Below, piece by piece: positions 23,717-33,773 of a stretch of 64,000 nt of DNA; within the stretch, counting starts at the first letter, position 1; every line of letters begins with the position of its first letter. A program made the position numbers and the translations under genes. The DNA lies in NCBI RefSeq assembly GCF_024169655.1, contig NZ_JALJWV010000001.1:1307001-1371000 (forward strand), read 5' to 3'. The DNA comes from Pseudomonas marginalis. Lineage in GTDB: Bacteria; Pseudomonadota; Gammaproteobacteria; Pseudomonadales; Pseudomonadaceae. The notes beneath the pieces were generated by a model that was not told the origin of the DNA, did not search any database, and worked only from the letters and a program-made list of their open reading frames with translations.

Positions 23717-26419
23717 TCAAATCGTCAGGCGCGTCAGCTCGACGCCGGGTTCCTGGGTCACGCTCAGTTGCTGGACGATTGCATCCTGCAGGCGGCGGCA
23801 CAGCTCGGGGTCGGACAGCGGCTGGTTATCGGCGTCGGTAATGAAGAACACGTCTTCCACGCGCTCGCCAAGGGTTGCAATCTTGGCGTTCTGCAACGAC
23901 AGGTCGAACTCCAGGAAAATCCCGCCGATCCGCGCCAGCAGGCCCGGGCGATCCGGTGCGCTGAGTTCCAGTACCGTCACCGGGCGCTGGGCGTCGTTGG
24001 AAATGGTCACCTGCGGCGCAAACGCAAAATGCTTGAGCTGGCGCGGCACGCGGCGTTGGATGATGGTCGGGTAGTCATCCGGGTTGCGCAACGCTTCGGT
24101 CAGGCCTTCGCGGATCTTTTTCACCCGCACCGGGTTATCGCCGATGGACTCGCCTTCGGTGTCGAGCACGATGTAGGTGTCGAGGGTGAACTGGCTGCTG
24201 GAGGTGATGACCCGGGCGTCGTGGATGTTCAGGTTGAGCTGGTCCATGGCCGCCACGGTCACGGCGAAGAAGTCATGCTGGTCGGGGGCGTAGATGAAAA
24301 TCTGCGTGCCGCCTTCGAACTCGCGTTGGGTCGTCTCTTTGATCAACACCAGCGGGCCGCCGTCGGCCGGTTGCTGCAAGATCGCGTCGCTGTGCCAGGC
24401 CACGTCGCCGGCGGTGTGGCGCAGGAAGTAATCGTCGCCCAGTTGCGACCACAATTGCTCGACGTCGTCCGGGTCGTTGCCGCCGCGCACCAGGATGTCC
24501 AGGGCCGCGCTTTGGGTGCGGCGGATCTGTTCTTCGCGGTCCACCGGGTTTTCCAGGCCTCGGCGCAGGGCGCGCTTGGTCTCGGTGTACAACTGGCGCA
24601 GCAGGCTCGCGCGCCACGAGTTCCACAGCGTCGGGTTGGTGGCGTTGATATCGGAAACCGTCAGCACATACAGGTAGTCGAGGCGGGTCTCATCGCCGAC
24701 GATCCCGGCGAAGTCGTGGATCACCTGCGGGTCGGACAAGTCCTTGCGTTGGGCGGTGGTCGACATCACCAGGTGGTTCTGCACCAGCCAGACAATCAGG
24801 CGGCTGTCCCACAACGGCAACTGGTGGCGCTGGCAGAACGCCTCGGCGTCGACCGCACCGACTTCCGAATGGTCGCCGTGGCGGCCTTTGCCGATGTCGT
24901 GGTACAGGCCGGCCAGGTAGATCAGTTCGGGTTTGGGCAGCTTGGCCATTAGCTTACTGGCCAGCGGGAATTTCTCTGACACCTGGCTGTACTGCAGCTT
25001 ACGCAGGTGCTTGATCAGGTTCAGGGTGTGGGCGTCCACGGTGTAGATGTGGAACAGGTCGTGTTGCATCTGCCCGACGATAAAACCGAACTCCGGCAGG
25101 TAACGCCCGAGGATGCCGTAGCGGTTCATCCGCCGCAGGTTGCGGTGGATGCCGATCTTGCACTTGAACAGCTCGATAAACAGGCTGGTGTTGCGGATGT
25201 CGTTGCGAAAGTTATCGTCGATCAGGTGACGGTTTTCCCGCAGCAGGCGAATCGTGTCGGCGCGCACGCCTTTGATTTCCGGCTGTTGGGCCATCAGCAC
25301 GAAAATTTCCAGCATGGCGAACGGCGTGCGGCGAAATACGTTGTCGTTGCGCGCCTCGATATAGCCGTCATGTAGCTGGAAGCGTGCGTTGATCGGCTGC
25401 GGCGGGGCTTCGTCTTCCGGGGCCAGGATCACTTCTTCGAAGTGCTGCATGATCAGGTCGCTGAGCTGGGCAATGCTCATGACCACCCGGTAGTACTGCT
25501 GCATGAAACTTTCGATGCTGGTCTTCGCGTCTTCACCTTCGAAACCCAGCAGGGTGGCGATGGAGCGCTGATGGTCGAACAGCAGGCGATCTTCGGAGCG
25601 CCCTGCGAGCATGTGCAGGGCGTAGCGCACTTTCCAGAGGAATTCCTGGGACGAGGCGAGCAGGGCGTTTTCGCTCTCCACCAGAAAGCCTTCACCGGCC
25701 AGGGCGCGCAGGTTCAGGGTGCCGTACTGGCGACGGGCGACCCACAAAATCGTCTGGATATCGCGCAGGCCTCCGGGGGAGCCTTTGACGTTGGGTTCCA
25801 GGTTGTATTCGGTGTCGTTGTACTTGTGGTGCCGGGCTTTCTGCTCGGCGCGCTTGGCCAGGAAGAAGTGCTTGCTCGGCCACATTTGCGTGGTGCTGGT
25901 GACTTCGAGCATGCGCTGACGCAGACGCTCGGGGCCGGCGATGGTGCGGCTTTCCATCAGGTTGGTGATGACGGTGAGGTCGGCGCGGGCTTCTTCGGCG
26001 CATTCGGCCACCGAACGCACGCTCTGGCCGACTTCCAGGCCGATGTCCCACAGCAGTGTCAGAAAGCGCTCGATGGAATCGCGAAAGATCTCATGGTCGG
26101 CGCTGTCCAGCAGGATCAGCAGGTCGATGTCGGAGTAGGGGTGCAACTCACCCCGGCCGTAGCCGCCGACCGCCACCAGGGCGATATCGGCGTCTTCGCT
26201 CCAACTGAACTGTTCCCAGGCCTTTTGCAGGATGTTATCGACGAACCAGGCACGGTCCTCGATCAGCCGACGGATGTCCCGGCCACTGCGAAAGCGCTCG
26301 TCGAGCACCTCGCGGGCCTGGCGGATAGCCTTCTTGAAGGCGGCGATAGGGCTGGCCTTCAGCGCCAGTTCGGCCTGGAACTGGCCACGGTCGAAGAGTT
26401 CGGGGTCCACCTGGGGCAT
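23717..26419 (-). CDS. glnD: Bifunctional [protein-PII] uridylyltransferase/uridylyl-removing enzyme
   Basis: GlnD senses glutamine and uridylylates or deuridylylates PII proteins to control nitrogen assimilation. The 900-residue protein has the family layout: nucleotidyltransferase near 60-230 with [19 protein letters not shown] at about 88-106 (GG and DXD), an HD hydrolase near 500-620 with [17 protein letters not shown], and two C-terminal ACT domains starting near 726 ([16 protein letters not shown]) and 823 ([16 protein letters not shown]) that bind glutamine. It is transcribed leftward between map and dapC, with 64 bases to map. An intact HD and both ACT domains argue for full regulation. 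Confidence 0.97.
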   Translation of the reverse strand: MPQVDPELFDRGQFQAELALKASPIAAFKKAIRQAREVLDERFRSGRDIRRLIEDRAWFVDNILQKAWEQFSWSEDADIALVAVGGYGRGELHPYSDIDLLILLDSADHEIFRDSIERFLTLLWDIGLEVGQSVRSVAECAEEARADLTVITNLMESRTIAGPERLRQRMLEVTSTTQMWPSKHFFLAKRAEQKARHHKYNDTEYNLEPNVKGSPGGLRDIQTILWVARRQYGTLNLRALAGEGFLVESENALLASSQEFLWKVRYALHMLAGRSEDRLLFDHQRSIATLLGFEGEDAKTSIESFMQQYYRVVMSIAQLSDLIMQHFEEVILAPEDEAPPQPINARFQLHDGYIEARNDNVFRRTPFAMLEIFVLMAQQPEIKGVRADTIRLLRENRHLIDDNFRNDIRNTSLFIELFKCKIGIHRNLRRMNRYGILGRYLPEFGFIVGQMQHDLFHIYTVDAHTLNLIKHLRKLQYSQVSEKFPLASKLMAKLPKPELIYLAGLYHDIGKGRHGDHSEVGAVDAEAFCQRHQLPLWDSRLIVWLVQNHLVMSTTAQRKDLSDPQVIHDFAGIVGDETRLDYLYVLTVSDINATNPTLWNSWRASLLRQLYTETKRALRRGLENPVDREEQIRRTQSAALDILVRGGNDPDDVEQLWSQLGDDYFLRHTAGDVAWHSDAILQQPADGGPLVLIKETTQREFEGGTQIFIYAPDQHDFFAVTVAAMDQLNLNIHDARVITSSSQFTLDTYIVLDTEGESIGDNPVRVKKIREGLTEALRNPDDYPTIIQRRVPRQLKHFAFAPQVTISNDAQRPVTVLELSAPDRPGLLARIGGIFLEFDLSLQNAKIATLGERVEDVFFITDADNQPLSDPELCRRLQDAIVQQLSVTQEPGVELTRLTI

Positions 26420-26483
26420 CGTTCGGCTTTCCTTTCTAGCTATCAGTCAGTCACAACACAGTTTGGGAAAACCGGGGCAGCCG

Positions 26484-27266
26484 TTACGCCGAAATGCGTG
26501 GGATCGTGTCGTCCGCGCGCAGGGTGAAGATTTCGTAGCCGGTGTCGGTGACCAGCAGGGTGTGTTCCCACTGGGCAGAGAGCTTGCGGTCCTTGGTGAT
26601 GGCGGTCCAGCCGTCGCCCAGTACCTTGGTGTCGGCCTTGCCCTGGTTGATCATCGGCTCGATGGTGAAGGTCATGCCCGCTTTCAGTTCCATGCCCGTA
26701 CCGGCACGGCCGTAATGCAAAATCTGCGGCTCTTCGTGGAACACCTTGCCGATGCCGTGGCCGCAGAACTCGCGAACCACCGAGAAGCCGTTCTTTTCAG
26801 CGTGCTTCTGGATCACTTCACCGATATCGCCCAGGCGGCAGCCGGGTTTGACGATTTCAATGGCCTTGTACATGCATTCCTGGGTCACCTGTGACAGGCG
26901 CTCGGCCCAGACCGGCACAGTGCCGACGTGGAACATGCGGCTGGTATCGCCGTGGTAGCCGTCTTTGATGACGGTGACGTCGATGTTCAGGGTGTCGCCG
27001 TCTTTCAGCGGCTTGTCGCCCGGAATCCCGTGGCAGACCACGTGGTTGATCGAGGTGCAGATCGACTTGGGGAAGCCCTTGTAGTTCAGCGGGGCAGGGA
27101 TAGCCTTTTGCACGTCGACTATATAGTCGTGGCAGATGCGGTCCAGTGTTTCGGTGGTGACGCCGGGCTTGACGTGTTCGGCAATCATTTCCAGCACGTC
27201 GGCCGCCAGTTTGCCGGCAACGCGCATGCCAGCGATGTCTTCGGCGGTTTTCAAGGTAACAGTCAT
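26484..27266 (-). CDS. map: Methionine aminopeptidase type I
   Basis: Map removes the initiator methionine from nascent proteins whose second residue is small. The 260-residue length is right for type I without an extension. Metal ligands are visible: the Asp pair in NIDVTVIKDGYHGDTSRMF near residues 95-113, the His in GHGIGKVFHEEP near 170-181, the Glu in FTIEPMI near 205 and the last Glu in WEHTLLV near 235. The gene is divergent from rpsB, a conserved arrangement in Proteobacteria, and heads the leftward map-glnD-dapC set. GAGAG lies upstream of the ATG. Confidence 0.97.
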   Translation of the reverse strand: MTVTLKTAEDIAGMRVAGKLAADVLEMIAEHVKPGVTTETLDRICHDYIVDVQKAIPAPLNYKGFPKSICTSINHVVCHGIPGDKPLKDGDTLNIDVTVIKDGYHGDTSRMFHVGTVPVWAERLSQVTQECMYKAIEIVKPGCRLGDIGEVIQKHAEKNGFSVVREFCGHGIGKVFHEEPQILHYGRAGTGMELKAGMTFTIEPMINQGKADTKVLGDGWTAITKDRKLSAQWEHTLLVTDTGYEIFTLRADDTIPRISA

Positions 27267-27653
27267 ACAGGCTCTCTCTAGCGCGAGGCGCTGAAATCAA
27301 TACGGTTTACGGGTGTGCGGCAAAAGGTTACAGAATTCGCACAAGCCCCAAAAAACCTGATTCTACCAGACGCGGGCGGCAAATCATGAGCGTCTGGCCG
27401 TCGGTTGTCTCTATAAAGTGGGGTGATAGTGGCGCTTTTCAAAGGGTTGCGCAAAAGTCGTTGGCGGCAAATGTGATTGCGGGTTTCGTTTTTGCCCTTC
27501 GTGTGGTATAAAATGCGCCGCTTTCCGGGGATACCCCGCAGAGCTTAAATCCACACACGTGTCGACACGATGACCTGGGTGCCGGAGGCCTTGATGCCGC
27601 TGGTTGGTCATTGGGATACGTGGAGGCCAAACCCGACTTATTAAGGAACTATC
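27267..27653. other. Divergent intergenic region, map / rpsB
   Basis: These 387 bases hold no gene. They carry the start signals for leftward map and rightward rpsB. For rpsB a -10-like TATAAA is at 27507-27512 with TTTCGT at 27484-27489 (17-base spacing), giving a leader of about 135 bases. GGGGATACCCC near 27527-27537 is a small palindrome, probably the start of a folded leader. Confidence 0.6.
27484..27653 (+). promoter_or_regulatory. rpsB promoter and probable S2 autoregulatory leader
   Basis: The promoter elements are TTTCGT at 27484 and TATAAA at 27507. The leader from about 27519 contains GGGGATACCCC, a segment GACCTGGGTGCCGGAGG near 27571 and TTGGTCATTGGGATACGTGG near 27603 that can pair with upstream parts. 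In gamma-proteobacteria rpsB leaders are known to be conserved and to mediate repression by S2; assignment of this one is by position and length, not by a verified structure. Confidence 0.45.
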
Positions 27654-28391
27654 ATGTCCCAAGTCAACATGCGCGATATGCTGAAGGCCGGTGTGCACTT
27701 CGGTCACCAAACCCGTTACTGGAACCCGAAAATGGGTAAATACATTTTCGGCGCGCGTAACAAGATCCACATCATCAACCTTGAAAAAACCCTGCCAATG
27801 TTCAACGAAGCTCTGACTTTCGTAGAGCGCCTGGCCCAGGGCAAAAACAAGATTCTGTTCGTCGGCACCAAGCGTTCCGCTGGCAAGATCGTTGCTGAAG
27901 AAGCAGCACGTTGCGGTTCGCCGTACGTCGATCACCGCTGGTTGGGCGGCATGCTGACCAACTTCAAAACCATCCGTGCTTCCATCAAGCGTCTGCGTGA
28001 CCTTGAAGTGCAAGCCGAAGACGGTACTTTCGCCAAGCTGACCAAGAAAGAGGCGCTGATGCGCACTCGCGACCTGGAAAAGCTCGATCGTTCCCTGGGT
28101 GGTATCAAGGACATGGGCGGCCTGCCTGACGCACTGTTCGTTATCGACGTTGATCACGAGCGCATCGCGATCACCGAAGCCAACAAACTGGGCATTCCTG
28201 TTATCGGCGTAGTCGATACCAACAGCAGCCCTGATGGCGTTGACTACATCATCCCAGGCAACGATGACGCCATCCGCGCTATCCAGTTGTACATGGGTTC
28301 GATGGCCGATGCTGTCATCCGTGGTCGCAACCACGTTGCTGGTGGTACCGAGCAGTTCGTTGAAGAAGCTCCGGTAGCCGCAGCTGAGTAA
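27654..28391 (+). CDS. rpsB: 30S ribosomal protein S2
   Basis: S2 is a late-assembling small-subunit protein that recruits S1. The 245-residue protein starts [19 protein letters not shown], the S2 signature, with [20 protein letters not shown] next and the second signature [25 protein letters not shown] near 160-184. AAGGAACT precedes the ATG. It is first in the rightward housekeeping block and is followed by a strong terminator-like hairpin before tsf, so tsf expression may depend on readthrough or its own promoter. Confidence 0.98.
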   Translation: MSQVNMRDMLKAGVHFGHQTRYWNPKMGKYIFGARNKIHIINLEKTLPMFNEALTFVERLAQGKNKILFVGTKRSAGKIVAEEAARCGSPYVDHRWLGGMLTNFKTIRASIKRLRDLEVQAEDGTFAKLTKKEALMRTRDLEKLDRSLGGIKDMGGLPDALFVIDVDHERIAITEANKLGIPVIGVVDTNSSPDGVDYIIPGNDDAIRAIQLYMGSMADAVIRGRNHVAGGTEQFVEEAPVAAAE

Positions 28392-28417
28392 TTGACGCCC
28401 TGGCGTTGACTCAGTAA

Positions 28418-28446
28418 GCAAAAAGGGGGCTTGGCCCCCTTTTTGC
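28418..28446. terminator. Hairpin terminator between rpsB and tsf
   Basis: GCAAAAAGGGGGC and GCCCCCTTTTTGC form a nearly perfect stem with a short TTG loop region. Poly-A and poly-T flanks make it able to work in both directions. It probably sets the ratio of S2 to EF-Ts transcripts. Confidence 0.85.
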
Positions 28447-28582
28447 CCCCTCGAAAACCATTTGTCGGCAGCGCAGCTACATCATCTGTAACGTGCAGCG
28501 GCCTACAAGGGAGATTCGGGAAGAATTGATCGCCCGTTTGATCGGGTGGAATGGTTGAAAACCTATCCAAGAGGATTTTGAA

Positions 28583-29446
28583 ATGGCAGAGATTACTGCA
28601 GCGTTGGTTAAAGAACTGCGTGAGCGTACCGGCGAAGGCATGATGGATTGCAAAAAGGCCTTGACCAAGGCCGGCGGCGACATCGAAAAAGCCATTGATG
28701 ACATGCGTGCTTCGGGCGCCATCAAGGCTGCCAAGAAAGCAGGCAACGTTGCTGCTGAAGGTGCTATCGCTCTGGTTGAAGACGGTAAAGTCGCTGTTCT
28801 GCTGGAAGTGAACTCGCAGACCGACTTCCTGGCTCTGCAGGATGACTTCAAGGCATTCGTTGCTGCCAGCGTCAAGAAAGCATTCGACGACAAGCTGACT
28901 GCTGCTGAGCCGCTGATCGCCGCTCAAGAAGCTGATCGCCTGGTTCTGGTCGGCAAGGTTGGCGAAAACGTCAACATCCGTCGCCTGGCTCGCGTTGAAG
29001 GTGATGTTGTCGGCGGTTACCTGCACGGCAACAAAATCGGCGTTGTGGTTGCCCTTAAAGGCGGCAACGTTGAACTGGCCAAAGACATCGCTATGCACGT
29101 AGCGGCCAGCAACCCTGAGTTCCTGCTGCCATCGGAAGTGTCCGCTGACGCAATCGAACGTGAAAAAGCCGTGTTCCTGAGCCTCAACGCTGACAAGATC
29201 GCGGGCAAGCCAGAGAACATCGTTGAAAACATGATCAAAGGCCGTATCAGCAAGTTCCTGGCTGAAGCGAGCCTGGTTGAGCAGGCGTTCGTCAAGAACC
29301 CTGAAATCAAGGTTGGCGAACTGGCCAAGAAAGCCGGTGCTGAAATCGTTTCCTTCACCTACTACAAAGTAGGCGACGGTATCGAGAAGCCGGTCGACAA
29401 CTTCGCTGAAGAAGTTGCTGCCCAGCTGGCTGCCGCCAAGCAATAA
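28583..29446 (+). CDS. tsf: Elongation factor Ts
   Basis: EF-Ts is the guanine nucleotide exchange factor of EF-Tu. The 287-residue protein has an N-terminal UBA-like domain (LVKELRERTGEGMMDCKKAL, signature 1, residues 8-27) and the dimerisation/EF-Tu contact TDFLALQDDF near 80-89, where Asp and Phe insert next to the Mg site of EF-Tu. The helical C-terminal module ends with ADLAKKAG-like sequence (GELAKKAGAEIVSF). AAGAGGA precedes the ATG. A terminator follows at 29468. Confidence 0.98.
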   Translation: MAEITAALVKELRERTGEGMMDCKKALTKAGGDIEKAIDDMRASGAIKAAKKAGNVAAEGAIALVEDGKVAVLLEVNSQTDFLALQDDFKAFVAASVKKAFDDKLTAAEPLIAAQEADRLVLVGKVGENVNIRRLARVEGDVVGGYLHGNKIGVVVALKGGNVELAKDIAMHVAASNPEFLLPSEVSADAIEREKAVFLSLNADKIAGKPENIVENMIKGRISKFLAEASLVEQAFVKNPEIKVGELAKKAGAEIVSFTYYKVGDGIEKPVDNFAEEVAAQLAAAKQ

Positions 29447-29467
29447 GACAGTTTTCAACTGTCGCCC

Positions 29468-29504
29468 GAAAGAGGCTGCCCGCTCACGCGCGCAGCCTCT
29501 TTTC
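29468..29504 (+). terminator. Terminator downstream of tsf
   Basis: GAAAGAGGCTGC (29468-29479) pairs with GCAGCCTCTTTTC (29492-29504) over a 12-base loop, ending in TTTT. It closes the rpsB-tsf unit. Confidence 0.85.
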
Positions 29505-29525
29505 AAATGGGAAGGTCGATTTTAT

Positions 29526-29554
29526 TTGGCTTCCCCTCGGAACTGGCTTACAAA
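29526..29554 (+). promoter_or_regulatory. Putative sigma70 promoter for the pyrH-frr-uppS-cdsA-dxr operon
   Basis: TTGGCT (29526-29531) and TACAAA (29549-29554) are separated by 17 bases and lie just after the tsf terminator, about 100 bases before the pyrH ATG. The match to consensus is moderate. Confidence 0.5.
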
Positions 29555-29656
29555 GCCGTGTTCCGATGGCGCTGTAGCAGCGTCCAGCTAGAGTGAACGC
29601 AAGCCGTAAACGGCTCGCCAAGAATTTTTAAAAATACGCCGCAGGAGAGATTCGCA

Positions 29657-30400
29657 ATGGCTCAGCAGGGCAGTGGTTATCAGGCTCGCTATAAACGCAT
29701 TCTACTCAAGCTTAGCGGCGAGGCCCTGATGGGCTCGGAAGAGTTCGGGATCGATCCCAAGGTGCTCGACCGCATGGCGCTGGAAGTCGGCCAGTTGGTC
29801 GGTATCGGCGTACAGGTCGGCCTGGTGATTGGTGGTGGCAACCTGTTCCGCGGTGCAGCACTGAGTGCGGCGGGCATGGACCGGGTCACCGGCGACCACA
29901 TGGGCATGCTGGCCACTGTGATGAATGCCCTGGCCATGCGCGATGCCCTGGAGCGTGCCAACATCTCGGCGATCGTGATGTCGGCTATTTCCATGGTGGG
30001 CGTGACCGATCACTATGATCGCCGCAAAGCCATGCGCCACCTGAACTCCAAAGACGTGGTCATCTTCGCTGCTGGTACGGGCAACCCGTTCTTCACCACC
30101 GATTCGGCCGCATGCTTGCGTGCGATTGAAATCGACGCAGACGTCGTGTTGAAAGCCACCAAAGTGGACGGCGTATACACTGCAGATCCATTCAAAGACC
30201 CGCATGCCGAGAAGTTCGATCATCTGACCTACGATGAAGTGCTGGATCGCAAGCTGGGCGTGATGGACCTGACGGCAATTTGCCTGTGCCGCGACCACAA
30301 GATGCCGCTGCGCGTATTTAATATGAACAAGCCCGGTGCCCTGCTGAACATCGTACACGGCGGCGCGGAAGGGACTCTGATCGAGGAAGGCCAACAATGA
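29657..30400 (+). CDS. pyrH: UMP kinase
   Basis: PyrH phosphorylates UMP to UDP with ATP and is the bacterial hexameric amino-acid-kinase-fold enzyme. The 247-residue protein shows [13 protein letters not shown] near 14-26 (phosphate loop), [13 protein letters not shown] near 54-66, the UMP-binding [20 protein letters not shown] near 74-93 and [14 protein letters not shown] near 169-182. CAGGAGAG lies before the ATG. The last four bases overlap the frr start (ATGA), so the two are translationally coupled. Confidence 0.98.
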   Translation: MAQQGSGYQARYKRILLKLSGEALMGSEEFGIDPKVLDRMALEVGQLVGIGVQVGLVIGGGNLFRGAALSAAGMDRVTGDHMGMLATVMNALAMRDALERANISAIVMSAISMVGVTDHYDRRKAMRHLNSKDVVIFAAGTGNPFFTTDSAACLRAIEIDADVVLKATKVDGVYTADPFKDPHAEKFDHLTYDEVLDRKLGVMDLTAICLCRDHKMPLRVFNMNKPGALLNIVHGGAEGTLIEEGQQ

Positions 30401-30954
30401 TCAACGAAATCAAGAAAGACGCTCAAGAGCGTATGCAGAAATCCCTGGACTCTCTGAACCACGCATTTGGTCAGATTCGTACCGGCAAGGCTCACCCAAG
30501 CATTCTGGGTAGCGTGATGGTGCCGTACTACGGCACGGACACCTCCATCACCCAAGTGGCCAATATCACCGTAAAAGACTCGCGCACCCTGCAAGTCGTA
30601 GCCTTTGAGCGCAACATGCTCGCGGCGGTCGACAAGGCGATCCAGAGCGCCGGCCTGAACCTCAACCCGACCAACCTGGGCGAGTTGCTGCTGATCTCCA
30701 TGCCTGCCCTGACTGAAGAAACCCGCAAGGGCTTCACCAAGCAGGCGCGTAGCGCAGCGGAAGATGCACGTGTTGCCGTGCGCAACATCCGTCGCGATGC
30801 CCTGGGCGAGCTGAAGAAGCTGGTCAAGGACAAGGAAATCAGCGAAGACGAAGAGCGCCGTGCGGCGGCAGACATCCAGAAGCTGACCGACAAGGCCGAA
30901 GCTGATGTCGATGCGGCCACCAAGCAAAAAGAAGCGGACTTGATGGCCGTATAA
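30397..30954 (+). CDS. frr: Ribosome recycling factor
   Basis: RRF splits post-termination ribosomes together with EF-G. The 185-residue length is standard. Visible family features are the N-terminal helix with [25 protein letters not shown] near 11-35 (conserved RTGxA), the beta domain [20 protein letters not shown] and the C-terminal helix [25 protein letters not shown]. It begins inside the pyrH stop codon and is followed 16 bases later by uppS. Confidence 0.98.
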   Translation: MINEIKKDAQERMQKSLDSLNHAFGQIRTGKAHPSILGSVMVPYYGTDTSITQVANITVKDSRTLQVVAFERNMLAAVDKAIQSAGLNLNPTNLGELLLISMPALTEETRKGFTKQARSAAEDARVAVRNIRRDALGELKKLVKDKEISEDEERRAAADIQKLTDKAEADVDAATKQKEADLMAV

Positions 30955-30970
30955 GGGTCAGGGCGCTTTC

Positions 30971-31726
30971 ATGGAAAAGACCAAGCAGACTGTGCCTTCC
31001 GTGGTGCCGCGCCATGTCGCGATCATCATGGATGGGAATAATCGCTGGGCGAAAAAACGCTTTTTGCCCGGTGTCGCCGGGCACAAAGCGGGTGTCGATG
31101 CAGTACGGGCGGTGATTGAGGTGTGCGCCGAGGCCAAGGTCGAAGTGTTGACCTTGTTCGCTTTCTCCAGTGAGAACTGGCAGCGCCCGGCCGAAGAAGT
31201 CAGTGCCTTGATGGATCTGTTCTTCAAGGCCTTGCGTCGTGAGGCCAAGCGCCTCAACGATAACAACATCACTTTGCGCATCATTGGTGATCGCTCGCGG
31301 TTCCATCCGGGGCTGCAAGCGGCCATGCGTGAGGCCGAGGCCATTACTGCTGGCAGTAACCGTTTTGTGCTGCAGATCGCCGCCAACTATGGTGGTCAGT
31401 GGGACATCGCCCAGGCTGCGCAACGGCTTGCCCGCGAAGTGCAGGCTGGCCATCTGCGGCCGGACGAGATCACGCCCGAACTGTTGCAAACCTGCCTGGT
31501 CACCGGTGACCTGCCGCTGCCGGACTTGTGCATCCGTACCGGTGGCGAGCACCGCATCAGTAATTTTCTGTTGTGGCAGTTGGCCTACACCGAGCTGTAT
31601 TTCTCCGACCTGTTCTGGCCGGACTTCAAACACGATGCCATGCGTAATGCGCTGGCCGATTTCGCTTCCCGTCAGCGTCGCTTCGGTAAAACGAGCGAGC
31701 AGATCGAAGCTGGAGCCCGGGTTTAA
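30971..31726 (+). CDS. uppS: Undecaprenyl diphosphate synthase
   Basis: UppS is the cis-prenyltransferase that extends farnesyl diphosphate with eight isopentenyl units to make the C55 carrier for peptidoglycan and O-antigen. The 251-residue protein has the catalytic Asp in VAIIMDGNNRWAKKR near residues 13-27, the FSSENWQRP block near 73-81 and RTGGEHRISNFLLWQLAYTEL near 196-216, where the usual family sequence reads RTSGE(Q/H)R(I/L)SNF. The gene ends exactly one base before the cdsA ATG (TAA then ATG), so the two are probably coupled. Confidence 0.97.
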   Translation: MEKTKQTVPSVVPRHVAIIMDGNNRWAKKRFLPGVAGHKAGVDAVRAVIEVCAEAKVEVLTLFAFSSENWQRPAEEVSALMDLFFKALRREAKRLNDNNITLRIIGDRSRFHPGLQAAMREAEAITAGSNRFVLQIAANYGGQWDIAQAAQRLAREVQAGHLRPDEITPELLQTCLVTGDLPLPDLCIRTGGEHRISNFLLWQLAYTELYFSDLFWPDFKHDAMRNALADFASRQRRFGKTSEQIEAGARV

Positions 31727-32533
31727 ATGCTTAAACAACGAATCATCACTGCACTGATCCTGCTGCCGATTGCCTTGTGTGGTTTTTTCCTGCTCGACGG
31801 TTCCGGCTTTGCGCTGTTCATCGGCCTGGTCGTAACACTCGGCGCCTGGGAATGGGCGCGCCTGGCGGGCTTCAGCGCCCAGTTGCCGCGCGTGGTGTAT
31901 GCCGTCATCGTGGCCCTGTTGCTGTTCCTGATGTACATCCTCCCGGATCTCGCTCCTTGGGTGTTGGGCGCAGCGGTGCTGTGGTGGGCGTTGGCGACCT
32001 TCCTGGTGCTGACCTATCCGCGTACCAGCAGCCAGTGGTCCAGCGTTGCCTGCAAGCTGGTGATCGGCTTGTTGATTCTGCTGCCGGCCTGGCAAGGGCT
32101 GGTGGAGATCAAGCGCTTCCCGATCGGTAATGAGTTGATCCTGGCGGTGATGGTGTTGGTCTGGGGCGCCGATATTGGTGCCTACTTCTCCGGTCGGGCT
32201 TTGGGCAAACGCAAGCTGGCGCCGGCAGTCAGTCCGGGCAAGAGCTGGGAGGGCGTATACGGCGGCCTGGCCTTGACCTTGGTGATCACGCTCGTGGTCG
32301 GGGTTGTGCGTGACTGGTCGGTGAAAGGGCTGTGCCTGGCCTTGCTGGGGACGGCCATCGTCGTGTTCATCTCGGTCGTGGGCGACCTCACTGAAAGCAT
32401 GTTCAAGCGCCAGGCCGGAATCAAGGACAGCAGTAATCTGTTGCCGGGTCATGGCGGCGTGCTGGACCGCATCGACAGTCTGACCGCTGCGATCCCGATT
32501 TTTGCCGTGCTGTTGTGGATGGCTGCTTCGTGA
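31727..32533 (+). CDS. cdsA: Phosphatidate cytidylyltransferase
   Basis: CdsA makes CDP-diacylglycerol from phosphatidate and CTP, feeding all phospholipid headgroup branches. The 268-residue membrane protein has about eight hydrophobic helices and ends with the CDP-DAG synthase signature: [20 protein letters not shown] followed by VLDRIDSL, near residues 224-252. Its ATG directly follows the uppS stop. The last bases overlap the dxr GTG start (GTGA). Together with plsB at the other side of the window it provides the phospholipid backbone pathway. Confidence 0.97.
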   Translation: MLKQRIITALILLPIALCGFFLLDGSGFALFIGLVVTLGAWEWARLAGFSAQLPRVVYAVIVALLLFLMYILPDLAPWVLGAAVLWWALATFLVLTYPRTSSQWSSVACKLVIGLLILLPAWQGLVEIKRFPIGNELILAVMVLVWGADIGAYFSGRALGKRKLAPAVSPGKSWEGVYGGLALTLVITLVVGVVRDWSVKGLCLALLGTAIVVFISVVGDLTESMFKRQAGIKDSSNLLPGHGGVLDRIDSLTAAIPIFAVLLWMAAS

Positions 32534-33720
32534 GCCGCCTGCAGCAGGTCACCGTGCTGGGTGCGACCGGCTCGGTAGGGTTAAGCGCCCTGGATGTGAT
32601 CGCTCGCCACCCGGAACGCTATCAAGTCTTCGCATTGACCGGCTTCTCTCGCCTGACTGAGTTGCTGGCGCTGTGCGTGCGCCATGCGCCGCGTTTTGCT
32701 GTAGTGCCTGGGGCCGTTGCTGCGCGGGGCTTGCAGGATGACCTGCGCGCCGCTGGCCTTGCCACTCAGGTGCTGGTGGGCGAGGAGGGCTTGTGCCAGG
32801 TGTCGGCTGATGCCGAGGTGGATGCCGTGGTGGCGGCCATTGTCGGAGCCGCTGGCTTGCGCCCGACCCTGGCCGCTGTCGATGCCGGCAAGAAAATCCT
32901 GCTGGCTAATAAAGAAGCGCTGGTCATGTCCGGCACACTCTTTATGCAGGCTGTGCGCAAGAGCGGCGCGGTATTGCTGCCGCTCGACAGCGAGCACAAC
33001 GCGATCTTCCAGTGCATGCCCGGTGATTTTGCCCGTGGCTTGAGCCAGGTCGGCGTGCGCCGGATTTTGCTGACAGCGTCCGGTGGGCCTTTCCGTAAAA
33101 CTCCGCTGGCGGACTTGGAGCACGTGTCTCCGGATCAGGCGTGCGCTCATCCGAACTGGTCCATGGGGCGCAAGATCTCCGTGGATTCGGCCAGCATGAT
33201 GAACAAGGGCCTGGAATTGATCGAGGCCTGCTGGTTGTTCGATGCACGGCCTGACCAGGTCGAAGTGGTGATTCACCCGCAAAGTGTGATTCATTCCCTG
33301 GTCGACTATGTGGATGGCTCGGTACTGGCGCAGTTGGGTAACCCCGATATGCGCACGCCGATCGCCAATGCCCTGGCCTGGCCTGAGCGGATTGACTCCG
33401 GTGTTGCGCCGCTGGACCTGTTCGCCATTGCGCGCCTGGACTTCGAGGCGCCGGACGAGCAGCGCTTTCCGTGCCTGCGCCTGGCGCGACAGGCAGCGGA
33501 GGCGGGCAACAGTGCGCCGGCGATGCTCAATGCGGCTAACGAAGTGGCTGTGGCAGCGTTTCTCGCACAGCGCATCCGCTTTCCGCAGATCGCGAGTATC
33601 ATCGAGGATGTTCTGAGTCTTGAGCCCGTAGTGGCTGTGAATGATCTGGGGGCAGTGTTCGAGGCGGATGCCAAGGCCCGCGCCCTGGCCGAGCAATGGT
33701 TGGGCCGCAACGCGCGTTAG
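32530..33720 (+). CDS. dxr: 1-deoxy-D-xylulose 5-phosphate reductoisomerase
   Basis: Dxr (IspC) converts DXP to MEP with NADPH, the committed step of the MEP isoprenoid pathway. The start chosen is the GTG at 32530 within the cdsA stop (GTGA), giving 396 residues and the sequence [18 protein letters not shown]; an ATG upstream at 32515 would overlap cdsA further. Features are the NADPH loop GATGSVG near 10-16, [15 protein letters not shown] near 118-132, the metal site [12 protein letters not shown] near 145-156, and [17 protein letters not shown] near 216-232. Downstream MEP genes ispD (53100) and ispF (56951) are also in this window. Confidence 0.96.
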   Translation: MSRLQQVTVLGATGSVGLSALDVIARHPERYQVFALTGFSRLTELLALCVRHAPRFAVVPGAVAARGLQDDLRAAGLATQVLVGEEGLCQVSADAEVDAVVAAIVGAAGLRPTLAAVDAGKKILLANKEALVMSGTLFMQAVRKSGAVLLPLDSEHNAIFQCMPGDFARGLSQVGVRRILLTASGGPFRKTPLADLEHVSPDQACAHPNWSMGRKISVDSASMMNKGLELIEACWLFDARPDQVEVVIHPQSVIHSLVDYVDGSVLAQLGNPDMRTPIANALAWPERIDSGVAPLDLFAIARLDFEAPDEQRFPCLRLARQAAEAGNSAPAMLNAANEVAVAAFLAQRIRFPQIASIIEDVLSLEPVVAVNDLGAVFEADAKARALAEQWLGRNAR

Positions 33721-33773
33721 TCTGTGGGCGCGTTTGCGTCTTCAGGCACTGGATTGGAATGCGGAGAAATTAG

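Noticed and set aside
22409..24952. A long plus-strand open frame opposite dapC and glnD
   Set aside because: Both minus-strand genes are clearly real by motifs; the plus frame shows no domain and has shadow-type composition.
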